NCBI GenBank assembly: GCA_037447655.1
Contig: JBBHKE010002073.1
Coordinates: 177,311 to 241,310 of the forward strand
Length of the DNA: 64,000 nt
Reading direction: 5' to 3'
Origin: Zygnema cylindricum
Lineage: Eukaryota > Streptophyta > Zygnematophyceae > Zygnematales > Zygnemataceae
A model generated the notes under the pieces. It was not told the origin of the DNA, searched no databases, and worked only from the letters and a program-made list of their open reading frames with translations. A program made the translations under genes and the position numbers. Positions 23,660 through 34,000 of this stretch are shown here, in pieces (the stretch's first letter is position 1; the number at the start of each line of letters is the position of its first letter).

Positions 23660-25741
23660 AAATTTGGAAAATGCTTGAGTCCGCCATTCAAGTTACCATT
23701 AAAGCCACCATTCAATCCCCCACGAACCTCTTCACGCACCTTGCCACCAAGGGTGGGCTACTTGGGGAAATTAACTGTGCATAAATCGAATACAACGCAC
23801 ATGCCACTTGGATTAGAAACCACCTTATTCGTAATGTGAGTTATGGGGGTATCAGACCTTGCAACTTATGTTTGGATGAGGTCAAGGCACAGTTCAGTGT
23901 ATTGGAAACGAACAAGGCTTCTCATGGCTCTCAAAAGTGTACATTACCCGCTTTAGATTGACTTACTAAAATTCCTGTTGGGTCTAGCCAAAGCAATAAG
24001 GTACAAGGAAGCAATAAGATACAAGGAGTGCAGATGAAAATTAGGAATGCTTTTAATCGGCATAATCAGAAGGAGGTAGGTGTAGCATGGGCTAAGGCTT
24101 TCTTTGCCAATGGCTTACCTTTCAGTTTACTTCATAACCCATATTTCAAGGCTGCAGTGAAGCAGACTGAGGAGATAAAAGAGTCTTATAAGCTCCCCCC
24201 CCGCAAAGACATGAGAACTTGTCTCCTATATATAGACTAAGGAGACATTGAATAAGGATTTTGAGAGCTACATGGAGACGATAAAAGTCACAGGTGCATC
24301 TATCGCTTTAGATAGCGGGACGACCATTGATCAAAAGCCTCTTCTTGACATTTCAGCTGTCACCTCGAAAGGTGACATGACACCCCAAAGGGTGACATGT
24401 GGGGTGAAATGTCACTCTGAAGGGTGACATGTTTCTCACGTCAGTTGACACTAGTGGGGGGTATAAGGATGCGAAATATGTTTGTAATGTGTTGGAGAAC
24501 GGAGTTTTTCGAATAGGCATGGAGCATGTGGTGAAGGTTGTGACTGATTATGCTCTCGTAAACAAGGCAACAGCCTTGTTGCTCATGAATAAGTACCCCT
24601 CCCTCACGTGGACTCCATACTCTGCCCACGTTTTGGACCCCATGTTGGAGGATTCGGGCAAGTTGGTTTTTTATTTCAACAGTTGTTCGAGAGGAAAAGA
24701 AGATTCTGAAATTCATCACAAACCATAGCATGAGTGCTTCCATTTTCAACAAGCTATCTACACTGAAGCTTTTGAAACCTGGAGAGACCAGCTTTGCGAC
24801 AAAACTTTTCATGCTCCACATGTTTTTTGAGGTGAAGGACAACTTGGAGGGCTTAATATTTGATGATGACTACAAGCACTGGGTGACCAAAGCTGCTTAC
24901 AAATTGAATAGGGCCAAGATTAACGGCCACATTCTGAGCTCAGATTTTTGGATGAGAGTGAGGGAAGTTGTGGCAATTTTAAACCATGTGGTGCGACTAA
25001 TGAGTGAGTGTGACAAAGGGTCCCCAAATGTGGGGAAAGTTTATTATGGTTTTTACATGATTGGCCAACATTTACATAAAATATCCAACAATGGAGGAGT
25101 TAGAAATTACGAAGGAGTGCACATTTTGGAGAAGCTAAAGACATCTTGGTTGGCAAGATGGGAGATGGCACACAACCCTATGTATGTAGCCGACTTTCTA
25201 TTAGATATTGAGTACCAAAGTGCTACATATAGGCAACATTCAATTGTGAAAGTCATAGAAGGCGTAAAAACTATGCTTAATAGGATGTTACCGAATGTGG
25301 ATAACCAAGCGGAAGCCTACTATAAGCTGACTAAGTATAGTGGGTTTGAGGGTGTTTTTGGGAGGGAGGTAACAAAAGCTTGTGCTAAAAAGTTGCAAGG
25401 GTGGAAGTGGTGGCAGTATTTTGGGGTTGTCACCCCTATCTTGCACAAGGTAGCAATTATGATCCTTGAAGAAGGTGGCAATTAGGATCCTTGCCCAATG
25501 CTCAGTTGCTAGCTCATGTGAGAGGAATTGGTCAACCTATGACCATATTCACTCTAAAAAACGGAATAGGTTGACGGCTAACAAGGCCAATGACTTGGTG
25601 TGGGTCTTTAGCAATCTTAGATTAACACGCAAAACCAAAGATGTCAGCCATGAGGAGGCTATGATATCATGGGAAGAAGTGGAAGGGGAGGTAGTGGAAG
25701 AGGATTTTGACAAAGACATGGATGACCTAGATTTGGAGTAG
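23660..25741 (+). pseudogene. hAT-family transposase (DUF659 + C-terminal dimerization domain), decayed
   Basis: An N-terminal segment with GGIRPCNLC could be the remnant of a BED zinc finger (about 23850). The DUF659-like part includes AFFANGLPFSLLHNPYF (24090-24150) and LPPRKDMRT, then KVTGASIALDSGTTIDQK-like sequence. The catalytic core has VVKVVTDYALVNKA (about 24540), keeping the Asp of the family's VTDNA box, then PSLTWTPYSAHVLDPMLED. After 24730 the frame continues to 25485. Following a short local duplication it resumes with CSVASSCERNWSTYDHIHSKK and NKANDLVWVFSNLRL (25490-25620), the hAT dimerization domain, and ends TAG at 25739. Stops near 23774, 23958, 24238 and 24726 show it is inactive. 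Confidence 0.85.
24361..24432 (+). repeat. Local gggtgacatg duplications within the hAT transposase
   Basis: aaaggtgacatga, aaagggtgacatgtg and gaagggtgacatgtt occur within 70 bp and disrupt the coding frame. Confidence 0.7.
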
Positions 25742-26116
25742 AGAGATAGAGGAGATAACCTTATTCACGACCGTTAATGAGTTTAGCCTCTATTTGCGTG
25801 TAAACTTAGCCATCTCCTTTAGATGAATATGAAAATGGCTTTTGTGCATTTTCATTATTCAATGTTGTTATGTTGTGACGAGTCCATTTTTGCTTCAATT
25901 ATCAATTTGCCATTATTCAATGTTTTGTAAAATGGGTCATTTTATGCTTTAATTTTCAATTTGCTATTATTATTTGTTGGCATGTTGTAATATGGCCAAG
26001 CGCCCGGCGTTGCCTCGTCGCTGGCGGACGAGGTAGCTTCGTCGCTGGTCGCTGGATCACCTTTATAGCGACGAGCCATTGATGGTTGTCGACGTCGTTG
26101 ATTTCGTTTTGATTAA

Positions 26117-27650
26117 GGGTGCGTCTATATGTGCCAAAGTAAGCGTTTTTCTTTGTCATTTTCTTGTAAAACTTAGAGCCGCACCGCTTAAGATTCAACC
26201 GTACAAAAAAATAGAAAAAATGAAAAGTACATTTTGCGTCATCATCGAATTTAAGATGTACTACATGTTGTCGTTTTGTGTTCTTCGACCCACGGCCAAG
26301 CCAAAAAACGCCATCTTCAAACTATTTTTTAAAACACAGGGCCGATGTGTTTTAAAATAAAGTATTTTCGAAAAACAAATAGGAAAACGTATTCGCACTT
26401 GTAAAAAGTATTCAAAAAATTTCAAAAGAATTCAAGCGACGACGAAAAGTGTACGATCCGCTTTGTTTTGTCCATTTGCGACTTTGCGTTCAGGTACGAC
26501 GAGGTAAAGTACACAATTTGTTTGTTTTTTTCCGTTTGCGCCTGGTACGGACTACATTTCGCCAGGGGTCTTAAGATTCCGATGCCATTTCACGTCGAGC
26601 GGACAGACGACGCAAAGGCAAAGCGCATCTTCTTCATTTGTGAAACGGCACAGGCTGGATGGTGGTAGGTCTACAATGTCACGAAAAGTCATGCGACGTC
26701 ACAAGCAGTTACAAAAAATAACGTGCGTCATCATAGATTGTATACTGTCGACAGCCATCACGGGCATTGTCGATGTATACAATCGTCACGCCCTTAAGTG
26801 ACAACTTCGTTCGGTACACATAGGGATACCCAAAATTTGGGACCGCCAGATTTTCGCTAAAAAACAAAAAAAAAATCTCTAAGTTTGAAGTACATAGAGA
26901 CGGGCGTCTCTATGTACTTCAATCTTAAAGATTTTTTATTTTAGGGTTTTTTAGCGAAGATCTGGCGGGTCCCAGATTTCGGGTATCCCTATGTGTACCG
27001 AACGAAGTTGTCACTTAAGGGCGTGACGATTGTATACATGGACAATGCCCGTGACGGCTGTCGACAGTGTACAGTCTGTGATGACGCACCAAATTGTAAA
27101 AAAATGCCTTGGACTTCGCGAGAATGCGAGGTTGCGTGAGAGAGGCGCCGTGTGCGACTTGCTGAGGCGCCCTCAAAGATTTCTCACGATTTTGTCAAAT
27201 GGCATCGGAGTTTTTAGACCCCTGGAATGGAAAAGTCCGTATCAAACGAAACGCGACAAAACACAACAAATTGTGTACTTTGATGGACGCAAACGGACAA
27301 AATATAAACGAATAGTGTACCTTTCGCCGTCGCTTGAATTCTTTAGAAATTTTTGGAAAATAATTTACACGTGCGAATACGTGTTCCTATTTGCTTCTGA
27401 AAAATACTTTGTTTTAAAACACATCAGCTCTGTATTTTAAAGAAAAGTTTGAAGATGACTTTTTTTGGCGTGGCCGGGGGTCGAAGAACACAAAACGCCA
27501 ACATGTAGTACATCTTAAATTCGATGATGACGCAAAATGTACTTCTTTTTTTTTCTATTTTTTTGTACGGTTGAAACTTACGCGGTACGGCTTTAAGTTT
27601 TACAGGAAAACGACAGAAAAAAACCCTTACTGTCACACAGAGACGCACCC
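26117..27650. mobile_element. 1534-bp palindrome of two head-to-head Harbinger-type MITEs, TAA target duplication
   Basis: The outer ends GGGTGCGTCTATATG and CACAGAGACGCACCC are flanked by TAA (26114-26116, 27651-27653). The left half (26117-26903) is repeated in inverse order by the right half (26904-27650), meeting at AGAGACG-GG-CGTCTCT. Each half resembles a full MITE of the 14349-14802 family: an outer terminus, the block around aaacttagag, the block tacaatcgtcac, gggaccgccaga or its equivalent, and an inner terminus tacatagagacg. Small length differences separate the arms. No coding region is supported. Confidence 0.88.
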
Positions 27651-27653
27651 TAA

Positions 27654-28630
27654 GTTGTGTGTCGTTGTATTATTTTTCAATTTTTGATTAAATGTTTTTG
27701 ATTTTTTAGTATTTTTAATTTATACTGAAGTCAAAGTCGGTCAACGCCATTTAAATTTTTTGAATTTTGTTCCGTGCGCATACTTCTTTATTTTTTTTGA
27801 CGTTTCATGCGTGCGTTTAAAAACGTTTGGTACCTCTATGATCAGCAGGCAGCATCGGGGTGTTTACTGAAATACTTTCGCTTTCGTACAACAGAGCATA
27901 TTGAATAGAAAAAGACAAAATGTAAGAGATAGAAGACAACACAGAAACGACAAATCTATCTGTCAACGTAGCCTTTCAAGATTCTCCAAAGGACACGTAA
28001 GTTTTTGTTCCATTTTGTTATTATTTTTTGATAACTGAAAAAAAAAGGGTATCGGCGTCCCCATCCGCGTCAGGCAGTACAGTACAGTACCGTACTGTAC
28101 TGTCGCCAGCTTCACCTCCGTACAATCATGAAGGCCGGACAACTAAGATAATTGCCATGCTGGATGGCCGAAAGATCCTCCTGGATAAATGCCATATGGC
28201 GGTGACAGGGTGGCCACCATATAATATTTTATTGAAGCTATCCTGTCAGTCTGTCACGATCCATTTCCATTCCTTTTATCCTTTGTAGTTTGTCGGTTTC
28301 TCTTTCTTGTTTGTAGGTTGTTTGACATTTTATGAGGTAATACGTCCGTACAAGTATGACATTTATGTCGTACGCTTGAAAATCTTTGACGAGCGCTCGG
28401 ACAGATCTTTCATACAGATTGTGGCCTTTGATATGATTCTGACAATCGTCAGCCATCGAACAAAAAAGCACACCATACCACTATAATTTGACACGTGTCA
28501 CATAATTACAGGAGCGTACTGGCATGGTATAGTGCATATTGGCCTGTAATCGATGCTAGTACAGCATCCGTACATATTTTTCCAGCTCCTGATGGAAGAA
28601 CGGCATAAGGTTCCAAAACGTTTCAAAAAC
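27654..28630. other. No gene seen; short GTAC palindrome
   Basis: AT-rich sequence. At 28075-28102 there is a small palindrome with 11-base arms cagtacagtac and gtactgtactg. No coding or RNA signature recognised. Confidence 0.4.
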
Positions 28631-28852
28631 TACACCGCCAATCGTCATTAGCGTTGTGTACGCTAATTCCGTCCCGCTTTTTTTTTTTTTAATTCTCAAA
28701 TATAGTTATCCACACTATTTCATAAAAAACCCAATTTCTGAATTAGAATAGACGATTTCTTCGAAAAATTCCAAGTTCCCAATTAGCGTAAACCACGCTA
28801 ATTATTCGTATTCGCTAAAAAAACTTACACGCTAATAACGATTGGCGGTGTA
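28631..28852. mobile_element. Small MITE (222 bp), TACACCGCCAATCG termini
   Basis: Terminal inverted repeats TACACCGCCAATCG and CGATTGGCGGTGTA, with internal subterminal repeats of the type attagcgt...acgctaat. A second copy is at 60188-60416. The terminal TA at both ends suggests a TA target duplication (Tc1/mariner, Stowaway-like). The superfamily is inferred. Confidence 0.85.
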
Positions 28853-29262
28853 CTGTACGGTCCGTCAAGACAGATCGTACACGTTGACAGCCGTCACGGG
28901 CATCGTCGACGTATACAATCGTCACACCTTTAATTAACAATTTCGTTGTTTCACATTGGTAGTGTTGGGTATCGGGTAAATTAATATCGCTATGATTTCA
29001 ATATTCGATATATTGAATATTGATCGAGAAGAATCTTCGATATATCGTACCGGGACCACATAAACCATCGCGATATATATCGCGATATGTAGTATTTTTT
29101 AAATTTTACATTTTATATTTTTGTTATTTTAGCGAAAAAGACAAATTGTCTGATACGCCACGTACGACGTGATTTTCATTCCGTGTCTTAAAGGTACTGT
29201 AGTCGCCGCAAAATATAACCGACAAAAAAGTACTAATTCTGTAATTCATGTAATTAATTATT

Positions 29263-29488
29263 TAAAAAAAAAAAAAAGGTAGCAGGATAAATTAAAAAGC
29301 ACGATGGTAACCCATCTGAGTCAAGGGGTACAAAAGGGGTGGCATGGCCAAAACTGAAAAACTACAATAAAAAAACAAATAGAGCGATGGGAACACAACA
29401 AAAAAAGAGAAAAGAAAAGAAACAATCAACAAAGAAAACATAAACACCCAAACTCAAAATGAAAAGCACGTCAACCCACAAAACCAAG
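29263..29488 (-). mobile_element. 5'-truncated tail of the non-LTR element
   Basis: The sequence gcaggataaattaaaaagca...aaccaag aligns with 1896-2263, with the same run of A on the plus strand at its left end. Only about 200 bp is present, as expected of truncated target-primed reverse transcription copies. No target duplication was found. Confidence 0.8.
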
Positions 29489-29601
29489 GCTGGTTACATC
29501 AGGAGGTCTCTGTAATAGTACGGACAGCAAAACTTCTGTATTACAGAGGCCTAGGTTACATCGCGTAACGTCAGTAAATAAGTTTTTACATACGTGTTCT
29601 G

Positions 29602-29915
29602 AAATAAAATGGCTGCGCGCAGGTAGTTCACACACATTTCGCAAAAATGAAATCTACTTGCGAACCGGGACGCTGAACCCGTGAAATACGTTCTGTAGAG
29701 GTGTTGATTCGTAAATAGTGTGACTTCATTTGGTCGCGCGTGACGACGCGTTATTTTAGTTTCATCGATATTTAAAAGCGGGTACGCTATTTTTATTTTG
29801 TACTAAGTTTATTTCGTTTCGTGCGAGTTCATACATGTTGTACGTCGTCCTTTAATTTGTGTCATCGTCCAAGTCAAATGTCAGTGTGAACTACCTGCGC
29901 GCAGCCATTTTATTT
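29602..29915. repeat. Perfect 32-bp inverted repeat (aaataaaatggctgcgcgca... arms)
   Basis: The arm at 29602-29633 is exactly inverted at 29884-29915; a third partial copy (ctacctgcgcgcag) is near 30133. The 250-bp spacer could make the stretch a separate small element nested in the hAT-type element. Confidence 0.75.
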
Positions 29916-30412
29916 ATATGTGGCTGCCGCAGTTTTGTTACAGTAAACCTGCGCCGGCCGTGTGATTTTATTTTTTTTATGACGGTCGACGTTCGCAAGC
30001 GCGACACTTTTTTAACCGCCGTTACAATATTCCGCCAGTCAAAAGTTGTTCGACGGATTGACCGTCTAATTTGAACTTAAAGGTACGTAGCTTGTACAAA
30101 ACTGTACGTCAAATGTACAATTTCTGACAGCTACCTGCGCGCAGCAAAAATCGTCTCTGCGATTAGCAATTCCCTTTTTTTTTTTTTGAAAAAGTCTCGA
30201 TATATACGATTTTATATATCGCGATATTTACCTTTTCGATGTATCGAAGTGATATATCGATTATCGGGTACCTGAAATTCGATACATATTGAATAGCGGC
30301 GAATGATCCTCGATACCCAACACTACACATTGGGACACAAACCGTGTACGGGAAATCTTCGCTAGAACTCAAAGTAGGTTCGCAAACCTACAACTACATG
30401 GAGCCGCCAATC

Positions 30413-30870
30413 GAATAGCGAAAGGGTAAATACATTCCTGCAGCCGCGCAATCATAATAGCGACAAATTTGGCGGCAGTCACAGCAAAGCGTTCCTAAAA
30501 GATATCCTTAACTGCCTACGTGGACCAATGGGAACTACAGTGGTGTTCTCTCTATGTGATCCTTGGTCCTTCGAAGGAATACCCTTCTATCAGCAGGATT
30601 TTCGGATTGGTTTTTTTTTTTTTTTTGGAAAATGTTTTTTGGTCGAGTCTATAAAGATTCTCTACAGATCCAATATTGAACATGCACCGTTCGATTCACT
30701 TTCTTTTATCATCCGTGAGGTGTTCGTCATTTTCTGGGACGACATGGTGAAAAAAGGTACACAGAATTTACTGCCAGTGATTGTACGGAAACACGCTTAT
30801 TGGCACGGCCTGACTGAAGGTCTCTCCAAGACGCTAAAAAAAAACTAAAATTAGCCCTCTCCTTCGAACG
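30413..30870. other. No supported gene; upstream region of the WSC-like gene
   Basis: A 106-codon open frame (30528-30848) includes a run of Phe from poly-T and has no recognised domain, so it is not called. The stretch probably includes upstream regulatory DNA of the gene starting at 31022. Confidence 0.35.
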
Positions 30871-30873
30871 CCA

Positions 30874-30881
30874 TATAAATA
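30874..30881 (+). promoter_or_regulatory. TATA box of the WSC-like gene
   Basis: TATAAATA lies 141 bp upstream of the ATG at 31022, in a suitable position for transcription starting near 30905-30915 and a 5' UTR of about 110 bp. The match is to the consensus only; the start site is not seen directly. Confidence 0.5.
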
Positions 30882-31021
30882 GTGGCAATCTGTCCATACA
30901 AGCAAGTTAAGAGGAGAGACGTCGAGGAAGAGGGAAGAGTCGAAGAGGGAAAGGAAATAGGAAAGCTAGCAGTTAGACCGTCGGATATTTGTTTTCATTT
31001 TTTTCAATTTGTTGAGCAACC

Positions 31022-34000
31022 ATGGCCATGCAATGGCTTCTAATCGCTGTACTTTCTGCACTGTTTGGCAAGATTTCAGCAGCAAGTGAGTGAAGGTTAC
31101 GAGTTTCTTTGAATAAAACATTTTCTATTTTCCTTTTTTTTTTTTTAGTTTGACATAAGAATTTCTCTTTTTGCAATGGCGTTTTTCTCTCTGTTAGTGG
31201 AATGTGACTCGTCCCTTGAAACTTTTCCTTCATTTCTTGAATGGTTTACAATCCTTTCAATTTTTATGTACGAATAAACTGCCTTCAGAGACGTTATTAT
31301 TAGTTGTTGTTTATTTAACTGTATAATCTGATCTTCTGGAAACTGATTCTTGTCATTAAACTTGTAAAGGGAGAAGTTTGCAGGCAAGCTCGCAGACTGG
31401 ATTTGCACTTTCTCTTTAAGGAAATTATGCATATTTCAAATCCTTTCCTAGTGATTCTCCACCGTTTATTCCTACCGGAATAAGGAAATTTTTAGCTTGG
31501 AGTTCGACTTAGTGTTGTCAGCTCCTGTTTGATTACTACTTGTTGAGGATCGGCGATATTCAACATATCGCATGGGCGCCAAAGTAAAATCTTTGGTTAA
31601 ATGGACAAGCCGGGGATCAAACCCGGGACCTTGTGTTAGACATACACTATCTCTACCAACTGAGCTACCCGGCCGATTGTGCATGCAAGCGCCTGAAACC
31701 GAATTTACTGCAATGAACGGCGCACTAGCGTAACCAGCATTTACTGTGATACACACGTGTGGAGTCCGAAGTGGACATTCCTCCAACACTACTGACCTTG
31801 CCAGTGGGAAAACTAGTGTAGCACTAACCCTATTAGTGTAGTCAATCATCTTATACATGAGTGGGCAAAGTACAACCTAGAATGAGAGTGAATATTACTT
31901 CCCACAATGTTGACACGTTGTTGTTCATCTTTTTTTGTTTGATTTGCAGCTTGTCTCGTGAAGGCCAACAGCACCAAAGTTGCCGGTTATTATGAATTCC
32001 CAACCACGTGGTTTGAACAATCCACTCCGGCCACTTTGGCCGGTATAGTCCCCAACTCTGACACCATGGCCGTAGAATGCGCCAAGCTTTGCGTCAAGTC
32101 TACTTTCGGGTTCTACGTACGGTACGGAAATTTGGGACAAAACAGGAAGTGCTACTGCATGACGAGCGCGCCGAACTACGCGAAGCCCTATGGCATCTCG
32201 GCGCCGGGGACCTTCAGTAAAATATGTCCCAGGTTGGCAGGTACGAACAAGACAAGAGAGTTGCATGTGCGTTTAAAAATGCGGTATTTAATATTGCGAA
32301 ACAGATATTTGGTATTCTGAATGGGGAAATGTGAAATTTATTTATTCAGCTAAATGTGAAATGAATACCGGGAAGGAATTAGCGCCGCACTTAGAAGTTG
32401 CGAATCGTGCCGGGTAGCGAATCGGAATGACGCAAAGTGCCCGTGACAGATGTCACAGGGGATGTTTTTTTTTAGTTGGCGCTATAGTGCATGTACTAAA
32501 AGCGACACGTGGCGCTTTGTCGCTGGTGTAGTACTTGAGGAAATAGGAAATGTAGGAAATTGTTTGGCGAACAATCTGCAGATTTTTTAGTTTTCCTGCG
32601 TTTGTTATGAGGGAGAGAGAGAGGGGAAAAGGGGTTGAAAAGAGGATATTTTTGACAGTTGTTGTAAACTTTGTGTAAAAAAACTGATGTGCTTTTGTGG
32701 GGGAATTTGGGTTTTCGGGTTTTTCAATTGCAGTTCCTCCCCCACCCAGAAGAGGTGCGTTTTACAGAAAAAATGCATTTTTCAATTAGAAATGTTTCCA
32801 ATGCAAATACCCTGTATAGATCGGATGCTGGCTGGTTTCGCACAGAAAATTCGGTTTTTTATCGCCAGAGAGTCTTTTTGTGATCATTTCAGTTTTGCGT
32901 ATTGGAGGACAAAAATAATGGTCCTCAGTTTTCACCAAATGTATTTGTTATAGCAGCTAATTGTCCTATAAAAGACTTGAAAATCCCAAATTACGTGATC
33001 GTTTTTATTTCGAATGTCGTTGGCTGGTGTTCTCACATTTCTTTTTTGTACTTTTGTGGTTCTTCGGTAAATGTTTTTGGATTTCCAGCACCTCCTCCGA
33101 AAAGTGAGTCACATTCCCTCTCTATTTACATAATGAAAATAGACGGATAATTACTGTATTTTAAATAGGTTGGCTCAATTTTGATTTCGATATGTTCTTG
33201 TTCCTTTTTAATTTAGTACCTGACAAAACAGTTGGTTTAACATTTTCCAGTAGACTACCTTTTTGTATGGCATGTAGTTGTTTAATGATTGTAACCCTAG
33301 TAGAGAAATGACCTAGAATTGAGATGGATGGTTGTATCTTGGTTGTTATTTTTTTTTTTTGGGTTTATTGTTGATGTTTACCTTCTGTTTCTTCAAATTT
33401 ACAAGTATCTTGAATAAGCGCCTAAATGTTCATGTGCCTGGTAATCTCATCAGCTTTAAGTAGAGTATTGTTAAAGTTGAAGATGGATGTAAAAGAATTG
33501 TATTTGTCAGGAAAATATTCTGAAGAATATTTCTTAGAGAGAAAGAAAAGGAAAGATTTTTAAGAATTACTGACCCAAAAGTTTGGAGAATTTTTGTGTA
33601 CAGGCCCACCTCCACCCGCCAAACCCACCGGTTAGTAATCTTCACGAAAATGTTTACCGATGAAAACATATTTAAAAAAAACATGAGTGGCGTTCCATGA
33701 GTTATGTGTGTTTGGATGCACTTTAGGGTTTTGTAGGGTTTTTAAATTGTAGCCTGTAAACTTGGGGTTAACGGAAAAGAATAATGAATTTCATACAAAT
33801 CATGAAGCTTTGAGATAGCCCAATATTTGAGAATCAAGATCTTTGTTATCTCACGGCATTCAAACTTACATCTAGTAGATAAAAAATTTACTGTTTTGTT
33901 TTATTTACATCAGCAGAATGTTTGTTTAAGCTGATTATTTCTTTTTTAGATACATCTCAATCCCCCACTGTTTTAAGTTTTTTTCTTTTCTTTTTTTCAG

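Larger units (their letters stand above)
23417..25745 (+). mobile_element. hAT transposon, decayed
   Basis: Begins at a TAGTGTTGTG terminus six bases after the hAT right end at 23410 and contains a hAT transposase pseudogene. A matching right terminus was not found; the MITE palindrome at 26117 lies in the 3' flank. The left boundary is inferred from the terminus motif, the right from the end of coding similarity. Confidence 0.5.
28960..30325. mobile_element. Non-autonomous hAT-type element (1366 bp) with 8-bp target duplication
   Basis: Left terminus TAGTGTTGGGTATCGGGTA and right terminus CGATACCCAACACTA, with an exact 8-bp duplication CACATTGG at 28952-28959 and 30326-30333. TAGNG-type termini and 8-bp duplications are characteristic of hAT. 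Subterminal regions are full of tatcg/cgata palindromes. It carries a non-LTR tail (29281-29488) and a 32-bp inverted repeat (29602-29633 with 29884-29915), but no transposase. Relatives: 60415-60718 (5' part only) and 62959 onward. Confidence 0.88.
28870..30412. repeat. Harbinger-type MITE fragment split by a hAT-type insertion
   Basis: The sequence cacgttgacagccgtcacgg...tacaatcgtcac (28870-28931) and, after the hAT-type insertion, gggaaatcttcgctag...ctacatgg (30350-30405) match consecutive parts of the MITE arms at 26117-27650. The left end of this copy is missing. Confidence 0.6.

Noticed and set aside
30528-30848. 106-codon open frame upstream of the WSC-like gene
   Set aside because: Contains a Phe run from poly-T, shows no domain I recognise, and has no clear splice or promoter context. 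Possible but not supported.
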